64,000 nucleotides of DNA from Haliotis asinina (GCF_037392515.1 NC_090280.1:59595504-59659503), one strand, 5' to 3'; counted from the first letter of the stretch, positions 1 through 10,588 are shown. Numbers and translations are program-made. The notes: a model not told the origin generated them from the letters alone.

Positions 1-67
1 AAGACGTCCCTATCGCCTATGGACACGAAACGTTGGATAGCTATTGATGGTATAAACACATACGCGT

Positions 68-1036
68 ATGGACATGAAAAAATTTGAGGTTATTTATTAC
101 AGCCCGCGTGGATATTGGAAAGGAGCTAGCGCAGTAGATAAGCTAGCTAAAATGGCACGAGTATCACCAGAGAAAGCCAAAGCGTGGCTTGAAAAACAAG
201 CCCTGTGGCAGATCTATTTGCCGGCGCCACGCTACGTACCTAGAAGGAGTTTCGGAATTAACATACCTAATAGCATTCACCAGGCAGACCTACTGTTCCT
301 ACCTCATGATAAGATGTACAAGTATGCCTTAACCGTAGTGGATGTAGCCAGTCGTTACAAGGAAGCCGAACCCTTGACCACGAAAGATTCGGCCAAAGTA
401 GCCAAAGGATTAGAACGCATATACAAACGCAGCCCGCTGACTTGGCCAACAGAGCTGCAAGTTGATCCCGGATGGGAGTTCATGGGTGCCGTTTCACAAC
501 TGCTAGCCAAACACGATACAAAGGTCAGACGTGGCACGGCCGGAGCCCATCGCAGCCAAGCTATAGTTGAGAGATTTAATAGGACTTTGGCTGAGCGCTT
601 GTTCGGCCATCAATATGCTAGGGAAATGACAACCACTGGAAAACGATCGACCGAATGGGTAGCGAGGTTACCCGAGGTGGTGTCGGCAATCAACCATGAA
701 GTAACCCGGCTCACTGGTAAGAAACCGGCAGACGCTATCAAACTAAAATCAGTGTTAGCAGAGTCGTCTGCTCCATTGCGTGGAAAGGAGAAACAGATAC
801 CAGATAGGGCCTTAGTTAGGTATCTATACCAGCCGGGGGAACACGAGGGCGATAGCCGTAAGCGGGCCACTGATCCTATATGGTCGGTCAAAACTTACAA
901 CATAGATAAAGTGGATATGAAAGCCGACGAACCTAACTTGTACTACTTGAGGGATGGGCCGGGTAGGGGATTTGTAAGAGAAGAATTATTGATCGTACCG
1001 TACGGCACAGTGTTACCGCCTGCCAAGTCACGGTAA
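68..1036 (+). CDS. Polinton-type retroviral-like integrase
   Basis: An open frame of 322 residues. It begins with a YYSPRGYWKG motif followed by an HTH-like segment and the KQALWQIYLPAP block, all characteristic of Polinton integrases. The rve catalytic core spans roughly residues 60-200: HQADLLFLPHD carries the first Asp, VDVASRYKEAEPL follows, LQVDPGWEFMGAV carries the second Asp, and QAIVERFNRTLAERLF carries the Glu. The C-terminal part (residues 215-320) resembles the SH3/chromo-like tail of this family. Such enzymes join element ends to target DNA in the nucleus. The assignment to Polinton rather than to an LTR retroelement rests on the N-terminal block and the absence of adjacent RT/RNase H. 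It reads as whole within the window. Confidence 0.85.
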   Translation: MDMKKFEVIYYSPRGYWKGASAVDKLAKMARVSPEKAKAWLEKQALWQIYLPAPRYVPRRSFGINIPNSIHQADLLFLPHDKMYKYALTVVDVASRYKEAEPLTTKDSAKVAKGLERIYKRSPLTWPTELQVDPGWEFMGAVSQLLAKHDTKVRRGTAGAHRSQAIVERFNRTLAERLFGHQYAREMTTTGKRSTEWVARLPEVVSAINHEVTRLTGKKPADAIKLKSVLAESSAPLRGKEKQIPDRALVRYLYQPGEHEGDSRKRATDPIWSVKTYNIDKVDMKADEPNLYYLRDGPGRGFVREELLIVPYGTVLPPAKSR

Positions 1037-1093
1037 ACGTGATGGCGTGGCTTTGTAGTAGGGGCAATAATAGCAAGAGCTAATAGTCCCACC

Positions 1094-1120
1094 AAAGCCT
1101 CATTTAGTAAATGAGGCTTT
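1094..1120. other. Perfect 13-bp hairpin after the integrase gene
   Basis: Arms AAAGCCTCATTTA and TAAATGAGGCTTT are separated by a single G, and a short T run follows. It lies 58 bases after the integrase stop codon. The structure is plain in the sequence. It resembles a stem-loop plus U-tract terminator, but its role, for example in 3'-end formation of a Polinton transcript, is inference. Confidence 0.7.
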
Positions 1121-1170
1121 TTAGAGGGGTTTTTGAAAAGTGTTTTCGGACTATCATTCCCTATACTACT

Positions 1171-1620
1171 GAGAGTGATCCGGGTCAGCTTGTGTTATGA
1201 CAAGGAACACAGTCGTTGGGTTACAAGTTACCCTTGGTAGTTGCTTAAAGTTCAAGAAAGGGCCTCCTCGCCCACCAAACCGGTGGGCCAACACTCATCT
1301 TTCTTTTAAAAATAAAGAAACGATCATTTATAATCTGTAATACTTTATTACAGTGTTACATTTAACAATGATACAACGCAAAATTACATTGTGGCTAAGA
1401 TTCTATACTAATATAGAATACAACCGCCCGGTATCATTGAGCATATTCATCAATGCTAAATCGAATTCCACAGTTAGCCCCAAACACGCAATTTGGAGCC
1501 CCTGCTAACAACATCAGCGCAATTTCGCCGGCAGTTGAATCAGCCAATAGTTTGGAGCCCCGCCAGCAACACCGGCACAACCACCTCGGCGGTTGCACCA
1601 CTGCCAATATGCTCAATAGT
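1171..1620. other. Unassigned region between Polinton end and Penelope promoter
   Basis: No gene is visible. The stretch holds a small hairpin (GCCCACC at 1270-1276 pairing with GGTGGGC at 1282-1288) and two imperfect copies of a GC-rich segment starting TTTGGAGCCCC near 1492 and 1551. It may include upstream parts of the Penelope-like element that follows, but I see no boundary. Confidence 0.4.
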
Positions 1621-1623
1621 TAA

Positions 1624-1736
1624 TGACGTCATAAATGTCAACCGCCAACACTTGGTCACAGTGATGTCACACTACCACAAACTGGCACACAGAGTATATA
1701 AAGGGATGCACAGCCACTGCAGAACAGTCTGATGAG
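1624..1736 (+). promoter_or_regulatory. Retroelement promoter: CRE, TATA box and initiator-like site
   Basis: A perfect cAMP-response palindrome TGACGTCA lies at 1624-1631 and a related TGATGTCA near 1662. The TATA box TATATAAAG lies at 1695-1703. About 30 bases further is AACAGTC, a reasonable initiator, placed exactly where the ribozyme-like fold and the first reading frame of the Penelope-like element begin. The motifs are seen directly; their use is inferred from spacing. Confidence 0.5.
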
Positions 1737-3537
1737 TTCATTTCGAAAGAAACCAGTCACCTCTCTGCTACGTACATGCAGTGCCTATCCCACTCCGATG
1801 GGGCCCACCGTCTGTTTCACTTTTTATTCTCTTCCCCTTTGGACTGAGATGTCTACCAACATAACGCCTGCAATGTCTGCCGCCTCATTCACGAGCATAA
1901 ATACAGAAGTGGAAATACACCATTTACCACCAACAGGGAAACGACCCCGTCTGACTTTCGGCCCCAACCCGCCTGCCGGCGCTACAGCGGTCGACCATCA
2001 AGAGCCATGCAGCCTTACCGGAATTTGAGAAACACAAGCACCAAACACAGCCGAGTGAGTGTGAACTTGGAAGTTTATCGATGCTGCCGCGCCAAGGGCG
2101 TACTGCCTGAGGCATACAGGGTCACAACTCCTGCCCTACAAGCTACCTTTACAGAGGAGGAGGATATCGCCGCCCTGAGAGCCTCTACTATCAAGTTAGC
2201 CTCAATGGGCATCTTACGCCTACACTTGCGCCTGCTCTCCGAACAGCAGGCGTCCTTGGACAATAGTATTAAGGAATGCGAAAACAGCATTCCGGTGGAC
2301 CTAGACCAACAGTCAAAGTCTACAATCGGAAGCCATTGAAACAGTGACTACTCGTGGAACCAATGTACTGTTTCAAAACTTGGACCGAAGATTCAACGAA
2401 CCGGTCCAACAATATGAGAAAGATGATCCTTTCCACTTCAGCAAATTCACTGAGGGAAACACAACCAAGCTGACAACCTACCAGTCAAGGTCGACAAACG
2501 TCGCCCCCCACCTGGACCAAGACCTGGACCTGGACAGGGCAACAATCATAAACCCACTGGCAATAGGAATGATCTAAAACAGGCCATTGCCTTGATCACC
2601 CATAGTCTGAATCTCAACAACAGCTCAATTTGTGATGCAATTACCACCCTGAATATTAACAATAATTCAGATGCAAATAATACCTCGGAATCTTACCAAC
2701 AGAGTTTTGTTGTTAATCTTTCTGATGATCAATTAACCTAGGCGGAACTAAGTCTCTATCTAAAGGCTTAACATTTAGCCCTACTCCCACGTGCTCCAAC
2801 AATAGCCAGCCATTCACTGACCTAAAAGCATGTTGTTAAAAATTTGAAACTCACTCACTACTTCAGTGATGTAGGAGAGACCACCGCCGTCTCACCCAGG
2901 ATAAAAGGTTTGCACTAAAAGGCAATTGGAACCCGCCATATAGCAATGATCACAGCCTGGAATCATTCTTCAAAGCAGTCACCAATGATTTCTTCAAACT
3001 GAAGGATATAAAATTCAAACATCACAACCTCACCCGTCATGAAATGACTGCACTCTCTGCTCTCAAAAATAATATTGAAATCATTATTGAAAAAGCATAC
3101 AAGGGTTCAGCAGTAATAATTCAAAACACTTTGGATTACATAAAAGAATCATTATGACAACTTTCGGATGATAAATTTTACTGCAACCTAGATGACGATC
3201 TCACAGAAACATTCTCGGCCCATATCACTAGAGATTTAACAAATCTCTATGACAAAGAGGAAATAATACAAAAAAGTGTTTCTAGGCCTCCTACCTAATG
3301 CCTGCAAAGCAGGCAGATTTTACACACTCCCCCAAATCAACAAATGCCTCACACGAGGAAAAGTCACGGGCCGCCCCACCCTAAGCAGCAATAACATTTC
3401 CACTGAAAAAATCAGTAGCTTTGTAGGTGAGCACATAAAAGAGTTCGTCACGCAATATCCTAGCTACGTTGGGGACACTACCGGCTTTATACAAAGATTG
3501 GAATCACTGTCTATTCCAGCTGACCTGGACGTCAAGT
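1690..3537 (+). mobile_element. Penelope-like retroelement, truncated
   Basis: Several reading frames together resemble the first half of a Penelope-like protein. Frames at 1732-2028 and 2007-2339 match the poorly conserved N-terminal region, with a likely coiled coil at the end. From about 2950 the peptide contains LTRHEMTALSALKNN, then a SDDKFYCNLDDD segment. At 3276-3539 comes RFYTLPQINK, GRPTLSSNNISTEKISSF and YPSYVGDTTGFIQ. These are the RT0/RT1-2 signatures of Penelope RTs, which copy RNA at the target and often carry a GIY-YIG nuclease. The catalytic RT core and the GIY-YIG domain are absent: homology stops near 3537 and BEL/Pao sequence follows at once. It is a decayed and truncated copy, probably old. 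Confidence 0.7.
1719..1768 (+). ncRNA. Hammerhead-ribozyme-like fold (type I, minimal stem III)
   Basis: CTGATGA at 1729-1735 and GAAA at 1749-1752 are the two invariant core blocks, and GTC at 1756-1758 supplies the cleavage triplet. Stem II would be TTC/GAA with a G-A closing mismatch. Stem III would be the two-pair AC/GT helix with a CA loop. Stem I has two inner pairs (1727-1728 with 1759-1760), a 4x4 internal loop, and four outer pairs (GCAG 1719-1722 with CTGC 1765-1768). Hammerheads with very short stem III and an internal loop in stem I are known from Penelope-like elements, and this one sits at the start of such an element. The mismatched stem II makes activity doubtful. Confidence 0.5.
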
Positions 3538-5523
3538 AACACTGAACGTCTCGCAGAAGATGAAAGATCAGCGAACTGGTCACAACTTGGAAGAGACAGA
3601 CATCCTAAGAGGTATCCCAGAGTGACTTACAAGAGAATGGTCCTTGAACAAGTCATGACCATCTATGATCCTCTGGGCTTCTTAAGCCCATTTATACTTT
3701 TCGCGAAAATGTACTTGAGAGAGACATGGCTGTTGCAACTGGGATGGGATGAGGCACTCCCTCAGCATGTCCAGGGGAAATGGATCAAGTTCTTCAAATC
3801 TATGTTAGAAATCAAGGATGTAAATTATGATAGGTGTCTACGCCCAGACGATGCGGTTGGAAAGCCAAGTCTTGTGAATCTTAGCGATGGAAGCGACATT
3901 GCCTATGGATGTGCTGCCTATGTTTGGTGAACTCTCAAAAAATGGAAATCACTGGTTGAGATTGATAATGTCAAAGTCAAGGATAGCACTTATCAAATGA
4001 GTCTCAAGACCACAGACGGAACTATGTGGAGCAGCAGTCCTACCCAAAAGAATATGTGCAGTGATCAAGAAAGAAATGAGATATGACTTTCAAAGGACCC
4101 TTCACTTAGTGGATTCAGAGACAGTTTTGAACATGATAAACAAAACCAATACAAGGTTTTACAATACATGTCAAATTCGGCTTCTATTAGTGGTGAAGAC
4201 AACATTGCTGACTGGCTTACAAGAGGTTGGTGGCCAAATGAACTTACATCAGATTCAGAATGGTGGAATAGATCACTTATTTCATACAGACCAATTTCGG
4301 ATTGGGGATTGAAGTTTGGTCTGCAAAAGGAAATCACAGTGCCAGGAGAGAAGAAAGTCTGTTCAACGACTACAGCTTTAGCACACGTGTCTTTGATTGA
4401 CTACAACCAGTTCAGTTCCACTGACAGAGCTGTATGGATTATAGCTAGGGTGAAGAATGTCTTTCAAAGGTGGCCATCAAATGAATGTTTCCCCTACAGC
4501 CCGGCGTGAAGCAGAAAAGTTCATTGTGAAAGATGTTCAAACAACAATCCTTGAAGACCTGCAGAAAGGCAAGTCTGGTTGTTACTCAAGGTTGAATCCA
4601 GTGAAAGCAGCCAATGATATGTGGATTGTCGGTGAACGCATGAGAAGGTTCAATGCCATGACACTGGACTCGATCCTACATGGAGAGTGAAACTATCCGC
4701 AGGTCACTATGTTACAAGGCTCTACATGAAGAAGACCTATGGAGCAAGACAGAGGAAGAAACGCCAGTCTGCCAGATTCAGGCAGCATTTTTGGGTTCCT
4801 CATGGAGACAACCTGGCAAAGAGTGTGAAGACACACTGTCAGTTGTGTAAGTTAAGGGAGCCAACATTTCTCTCCCAGGAAATGAGCCCCCTTCCAGAAG
4901 CGAGACTAGAGCCTTGTCGTCCATTCAATCACGTCATGGTTGATTTGTTTGGACCATACACGATACGAGGTGAAGTCCAAAAACGTACAAGCAGGAACGC
5001 ATATGGAGTGATTTTCACAGACCTTGCTACAAGAGCAGTTCATCTAGAAGGTGTGTTTGGCTACGACACACAATTATTACTTGGTCGAGCTACTGCCAAG
5101 AATCCAGGCGGATGGCAACCAAGAGGTTCAGTTAAATCAAGGTATCATCTGGTCCAGACAGTCATAGATGAATTCTGAAAGAAATGGACTGAGTTGCTTG
5201 CTCCAGCACTTGTTGTCAGACAGAAATGGTCGACGTCTCAGTGCAATCTCCAGCCAGGTGATGCAGTTCCTGTTGCAGACAGAAGAGTTCTACGAGGAGA
5301 CTACAGACTGGGGCTGATGAAAGAGGTGTTCCTCAGTAGTGACGGCAAAGTGCGCAGAGTGAGTCTGACCTACAAGAATCCAAAACAAATGGAGAAACAG
5401 TCAGTGTATACTGAAGTGAAAGACACTACAGTCTCTCGCAATCCAGTTATCGACAGTATGTACTTATATCACACAGTCATTTCATTTTTCATGATATTTT
5501 GGCCACCCAAGCATTTATCTTGA
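3538..5523 (+). mobile_element. BEL/Pao retroelement pol fossil
   Basis: A broken pol region of a BEL/Pao LTR element. In order it shows the post-RT segment with YDPLGFLSPF and a DGSDIAYGCAAYVW RNase H start, a NIADWLTRG block, an H2C2 zinc-binding integrase N-terminus ending CQLCKLREP, the integrase core start FNHVMVDLFGPY with VIFTDLATRAVHLE, and the C-terminal domain typical of this family (LQPGDAVPVADR, YRLGLMKEVF). Gag, protease and most of RT are absent. The fossil is broken in about six or more places and looks moderately old. It abuts the Penelope-like fragment at its left end and a possible LTR at its right end. Confidence 0.75.
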
Positions 5524-5583
5524 GCTAAGCACGAACAAGAGTTATATCCGCGTATTAGGTTATGCTGTTTAATTCGGAGATAA

Positions 5584-6052
5584 TGTTGACACCCTTTAGT
5601 AACATATTTTGTTTATTATTCTTATATTAATCTAGAGTGAATTTACTATATATAATCATTTTATGAAAGAAACTCATTATTATAGAAGTCTAACGGCTCA
5701 GGAGAGAGTGTCAAAACATGTTTTGGGTGGACATATGAAAAAGAGCGGTGGTCAAGCTTAGTAACAATGTCACACATCTTCGATATCTTGGCCTATTCGG
5801 GGGATGAAAATAAGAAACTAACGGCTCAGGAGAGAGTGTCAAAACATGTTTTGGGTGGACATATGAAAAAGAGCGGTGGTCAAGCTTAGTAACAGTGTCA
5901 CACATCTTTGATATCTTGGCTTATTTCACATATATTAGCGCATATACACCCACTTGAGCTTCCTACTGACGCAATAAAAGACATTATCTCTTACAACTTG
6001 CCTGAAATCGATAATTGAAACTTCGAGCCGAACAGCTTCCAAACAGATAACA
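5584..6052 (+). repeat. Possible 3' LTR of the BEL/Pao fossil
   Basis: It starts TGTTGACACC, ends GATAACA (TG...CA with a short inverted TGTT/AACA), and lies 60 bases after the end of the pol homology. An AATAAA signal near 5975 fits an LTR. The 5' partner is not in the window, so the limits are inferred and the call is tentative. Confidence 0.35.
5690..5920. repeat. 103-bp unit repeated twice inside the putative LTR
   Basis: The units at 5690-5792 and 5818-5920 are nearly identical, offset by 128 bases, and begin CTAACGGCTCAGGAGAGAGT. Only a few single-base differences are visible. Such internal duplications are common in LTR U3 regions, which weakly supports the LTR call. Confidence 0.8.
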
Positions 6053-6581
6053 CCTGTCATGCATGGACTGTAAACAATTGCTCCGCACATGGAAAATTAT
6101 TGCATGTGGTGTTGTAGGTGTTTGCAAAACTGGCCTCACTCACAAACTGGGTGAAAAACTCCCCAGGGGACATATCTGTTCGGGGTTTACATGAAAAAAT
6201 GTTACATAGAAGGCGAGAGAGTCGATTTAATACAACCCCTGAGGGCTGATAGATAGTATTATTGAGAGAAATACATTATCTATTTTTAGAGAAATATGGT
6301 GTGACAGGTGCAATATGTGAAACCACTTTCCGGATGTCCCCTATCCTGCTTTTTCTGGACTATTGTTAACTCCCTCAACTATAAAAGATCGTGGACTGCA
6401 GTGCTGTAACGAATGTAAATGACATTCAAAGACTCCAAACGTTGTCTAAGCCAGTGGAATGCAAAGCTCTTGGAAACGTCAATAAAATAGAGCACGCTTG
6501 ACTGTACAACTTGGGAAAGTAATCACGTCGACTGCCACTTCCCACCTCACTGGAGCGCCTGCAGTATATAATAATGGATGT

Positions 6582-6582
<1 letters not shown>
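6053..6582. other. Unassigned spacer
   Basis: No gene is visible. Near 6312-6345 there is a short similarity (GTGAAACCACTTTCCGG and a following TGTCCCC) to the body of the tRNA-derived SINE seen intact near 38.9 kb, so a decayed SINE may lie here. Confidence 0.35.
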
Positions 6583-6637
<55 letters not shown>

Positions 6638-6793
6638 TATATATTACTGTCATTTACAGTGAGGTAGTAATGTCTCACTGGAGCGCCTTCATGTATGTAT
6701 GTATGTATGTATGTATGTATGTATGTATGTATGTATGTATGTATGTATGTATGTATGTATGTATGTATGTATGTATGTATGTATGTATGAATG

Positions 6794-6823
<30 letters not shown>
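6583..6823. repeat. Paired microsatellites (ACGC)n and (GTAT)n
   Basis: (GCAC)n runs 6583-6637 and (GTAT)n runs 6691-6823 with one interruption. Each array lies between copies of the same flanks: CACTGGAGCGCCT before it and TCATTTACAGTGAGGTAG after it. This suggests that one original locus duplicated and the two arrays then diverged in motif. Confidence 0.9.
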
Positions 6824-6824
<1 letters not shown>

Positions 6825-6901
6825 TGGATGTCATTTACAGTGAGGTAGGTTATAAATAGATAACTCGTTGATCAAGAGAATACCGTTATTTGTTTCGTCA
6901 G

Positions 6902-7206
6902 TTCAGTAGTTATTGATGTAGAACACGGGCCTCCAAGACAGAAAAGACACCAGCATCCAAGGATGAACTTCCTGTACCAGTTCCACTTGCACTTGGTTCT
7001 GGAAAGAGTCGTTGTGGACAATCCCATTAGTGTTCTTGAAGGCCACGGGGGCATCTTGAACTGTGCAAAACTGTGCATACCGCCCTGTAAGTCCTTGTTC
7101 TATCACAAAGACAGACAAGAGTGCATCTTGGCAAACAGAATATTTGATCAAGATAATTCCAGTTTGAAGACGGTTGACGGGTGGGAGTACTTCATCAAGA
7201 CTTGGA
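6902..7206 (+). CDS. C-type lectin gene 1: PAN/apple-like exon
   Basis: An open exon between an acceptor (TTTGTTTCGTCAG at 6889-6901) and a strong donor (GTAAGT from 7207). The peptide includes VVVDNPISVLEGHGG, then a cysteine-rich part with LNCAKLC, CKSLFYHKD and ECILANRIF, ending WEYFIKTW. The cysteine pattern and the closing W-x-Y resemble the PAN/apple-like segments found ahead of CTLDs in mollusc lectins. It ends in phase 1, which matches the next exon. An ATG lies at 6963, but no signal peptide follows it and the frame stays open upstream to the acceptor, so an earlier exon with the secretion signal is likely; I could not find it. Secretion and sugar binding are inferred from the family. 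Confidence 0.6.
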
Positions 7207-7315
7207 GTAAGTAACACTGACCTTGTTTAGTTGTTGTTTTATGGTGTCCGAGGAAGGTCGTCACTTTCTCGCCGTAAAATGAGGTTGTGAGAAAGCGATA
7301 ACACAGACATGAAAA

Positions 7316-7582
7316 AGTGAGTGAGTGAGTGACTGTAGTTTTAAGCCGCACTCAGCAATATTCCAGCTATATGGTGGCGGTCTGTAAATAATCGGGTCTG
7401 GACCAGACAATCCAGTGATCAACAAAGTGATCTGAACAATTGAGAACCGATAACGTGTCAACCAGGTCAGCGAGCCTGACCACCCGATCCCGTTAGTCGC
7501 CTCTTACGACAAGCATAGTCGCCTTTTATGGCAAGCATGGGTTGCTGAAGGCCTATTCTACGCCGGGACGTTCATGGGTGAG
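7316..7582 (-). repeat. SINE family B, near full length
   Basis: Read on the minus strand it runs from a head with GTAGAATAGGCCTTCAGC (one base changed here) through ACGGGATCGGGTGGTCAGG and TTGTCTGGTCCAGAC to a tail ending CGGC.TAAAACT and (ACTC)n. The same sequence recurs, in both orientations, at seven or more places in the window. It lies in intron 1 of lectin gene 1. I associate this family with abalone DNA from memory. Confidence 0.8.
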
Positions 7583-7879
7583 ACATGAAAAAGCGATAAC
7601 TGGAGACGACAAAGTGATTTCAAGAGACGATAAGGCAAGCGCACGAGACAACAATTGTTTTAGCCATAGAACGAGAGGAGAAAGAAAAACATGATTATTA
7701 CTCACAACTCAGTCCTGCCAAGATCGACTACAAACAAGTCTCCATTCGCACTTTCCGAATAACATTATATGTCTCTCAGTAATGTTCTTGTGCGGGACTG
7801 GAGTTGTACACATGACTTTCAGAAAATGTCTAACACTATCCCTTAGCATGGCATTTACACGTATGTAATAGTACAGTAT

Positions 7880-8253
7880 CCCCCTCCTTCTCCTCCTCAT
7901 CGTTACCGTCGTCGTCGTCTTCATCATCCTCCTCGCCATATATATATATATAGTAATCTCCTCCTCGTCGTTGTCTTCATCATCATCCTCGCCATATATA
8001 TATAGTAATCTCCTCCTCGTCGTCTTCTTCATCATCATCCTCGCCATATATATATAGTAATCTCCTCCTCGTCGTTGTCTTCATCATCATCCTCGCCATA
8101 TATATATATATAGTAATCTCCTCCTCGTCGTTGTCTTCATCATCATCCTCGCCATATATATATAGTAATCTCCTCCTCGTCGTCTTCTTCATCATCATCC
8201 TCGCCATATATATATAGTAATCTCCTCCTCGTTGTCGTCTTATCATCACCCTC

Positions 8254-8316
<63 letters not shown>

Positions 8317-10336
8317 ACCTCCTCCTCGTCGTTGTCTTCATCATCATCCTCGCCATATATATATATATATAGTAATCTCGTCGTCGTCTTCATCATCATC
8401 CTCACCATATATATATAGTAATCTCCTCCTCGTCGTTGTCTTCATCATCATCCTCGCCATATATATATAGTAATCTCCTCCTCGTCGTTGTCTTCATCAT
8501 CATCCTCACCATATATATATAGTAATCTCCTCGTCGTTGTCTTCATCATCATCCTCACCATATATATATAGTAATCTCCTCCTCGTCGTTGTCTTCATCA
8601 TCATCCTCACCATATATATATAGTAATCTCCTCGTCGTTGTCTTCATCATCATCCTCGCCATATATATATAGTAATCTCCTCCTCGTCGTTGTCTTCATC
8701 ATCATCCTCACCATATATATATAGTAATCTCCTCCTCGTTGTCGTCTTCATCATCATCCTCGCCATATATATAGTAATCTCCTCCTCGTCGTTGTCTTCA
8801 TCATCATCCTCGCCATATATATAGTAATCTCCTCCTCGTCGTTGTCTTCATCATCATCCTCGCCATATATATATATAGTAATCTCCTCGTCGTTGTCTTC
8901 ATCATCATCCTCGCCATATATATATAGTAATCTCCTCCTCGTCGTTGTCTTCATCATCATCCTCGCCATATATATAGTAATCTCCTCCTCGTCGTTGTCT
9001 TCATCATCATCCTCGCCATATATATATATATAGTAATCTCCTCCTCGTCGTTGTCTTCATCATCATCCTCACCATATATATATAGTAATCTCCTCCTCGT
9101 CGTCGTCTTCATCATCATCCTCGCCATATATATATATATAGTAATCTCCTCGTCGTTGTCTTCATCATCATCCTCACCATGTATATATAGTAATCTCCTC
9201 CTCGTCGTTGTCTTCATCATCATCCTCGCCATATATATATATATAGTAATCTCCTCGTCGTTGTCTTCATCATCATCCTCACCATATATATATAGTAATC
9301 TCCTCGTCGTTGTCTTCATCATCATCCTCACCATATATATATATATAGTAATCTCCTCGTCGTCGTTGTCTTCATCATCATCCTCGCCATATATATATAT
9401 ATAGTAATCTCCTCCTCGTCGTTGTCTTCATCATCATCCTCACCATATATATATATATATAGTAATCTCCTCGTCGTTGTCTTCATCATCATCCTCACCA
9501 TATATATATAGTAATCTCCTCCTCGTCGTTGTCTTCATCATCATCCTCACCATATATATATATATAGTAATCTCCTCGTCGTTGTCTTCATCATCATCCT
9601 CACCATATATATATAGTAATCTCCTCCTCGTCGTTGTCTTCATCATCATCCTCACCATATATATATATATAGTAATCTCCTCGTCGTTGTCTTCATCATC
9701 ATCCTCACCATATATATATATATAGTAATCTCCTCCTCGTCGTCGTCTTCATCATCATCCTCGCCATATATATATATATAGTAATCTCCTCGTCGTTGTC
9801 TTCATCATCATCCTCACCATATATATATAGTAATCTCCTCCTCGTCGTTGTCTTCATCATCATCCTCGCCATATATATATATATAGTAATCTCCTCGTCG
9901 TTGTCTTCATCATCATCCTCACCATATATATATAGTAATCTCCTCCTCGTCGTTGTCTTCATCATCATCCTCACCATATATATATAGTAATCTCCTCCTC
10001 GTTGTCGTCTTCATCATCACCCTCGCCATATATATATATAGTAATCTCCTCCTCGTCGTTGTCTTCATCATCATCCTCGCCATATATATATATAGTAATC
10101 TCCTCGTCGTTGTCTTCATCATCATCCTCGCCATATATATATATATATAGTAATCTCCTCCTCGCCGTTGTCTTCATCATCATCCTCGCCATATATATAT
10201 ATATAGTAATCTCCTCGTCGTTGTCTTCATCATCATCGTCACCATATATATATAGTAATCTCCTCGTCGTCGTCTTCATCATCATCCTCGCCATATATAT
10301 ATAGTAATCTCCTCGTCGTTGTTGTCATCAACATCA
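7880..10336. repeat. 2.4-kb intronic minisatellite, about 52-bp unit
   Basis: More than 40 imperfect tandem copies of a pyrimidine-rich block (TCTCCTCCTCGTCGTTGTCT then TCATCATCATCCTC[G/A]CC) followed by (AT)n and AGTAA. The (AT)n part varies from 4 to 8 dinucleotides and in one copy (8257-8312) expands to about 28. The open frames on either strand here (acidic on minus, serine-rich on plus) are by-products of the repeat, not genes. It fills most of intron 1 of lectin gene 1. Confidence 0.95.
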
Positions 10337-10396
10337 TTCCCATAAGCACCGAACTGACTGCATCCGTTTGTATCAAGCATAAATTACTGTTGGCAG

Positions 10397-10588
10397 GTTC
10401 CCGCCCCTGCGATGAGATTGAGTACAGAGAGGTGGCATCAGTGGGCATGTGTGTCAAGTTTGTCACCTCCAAAGTCAACTACAGTGATGGAGCAGCCCTG
10501 TGTGAAGCACAGCCCAGGGGACGGGTTGCGAATCTCGACACCAAGGCGAAGATTGTAACCGTGGAAACGATACTCAGAAGAGAATACG
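10397..10588 (+). CDS. C-type lectin gene 1: first CTLD exon
   Basis: This 192-nt exon lies between the acceptor TGTTGGCAG and the donor GTAAGG. It encodes the first half of a C-type lectin-like domain: a CDEIEYREV start, then the SVGMCVKF strand with the first conserved Cys, the helix-1 stretch NYSDGAALCEAQ, and the GRVANLDTKAKI core leading into helix 2 (ETILRREYG). It enters by completing a split Ser codon after the PAN-like exon and leaves in phase 1. The equivalent exon of lectin gene 2 at 38.65 kb has the same phases and a closely similar SVGMCV segment. Confidence 0.8.

Larger units (their letters stand above)
1..1170 (+). mobile_element. End of a Polinton/Maverick element (fossil)
   Basis: The stretch carries a Polinton-type integrase gene and, after it, a short non-coding tail. 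In this family the integrase commonly lies near one end of a 15-20 kb element, so the rest of the element should lie before the window. The right boundary is inferred: the sequence ending at 1170 reads inward on the other strand as AGTAGTATAGGG, which agrees with the 5'-AG start known for Polinton terminal repeats. No second terminus is visible in the window, so neither the terminal inverted repeat nor the target duplication can be confirmed. The visible gene is open with no breaks, which suggests a fairly young copy. The state of the unseen part is unknown. Confidence 0.6.

Noticed and set aside
6426-6843. Repetitive peptides across the microsatellites
   Set aside because: Simple tetranucleotide repeats only.
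7709-10478. Long open frames on both strands reading acidic or serine-rich repeats
   Set aside because: They follow the minisatellite period and change frame with (AT)n length; no start context or domain.
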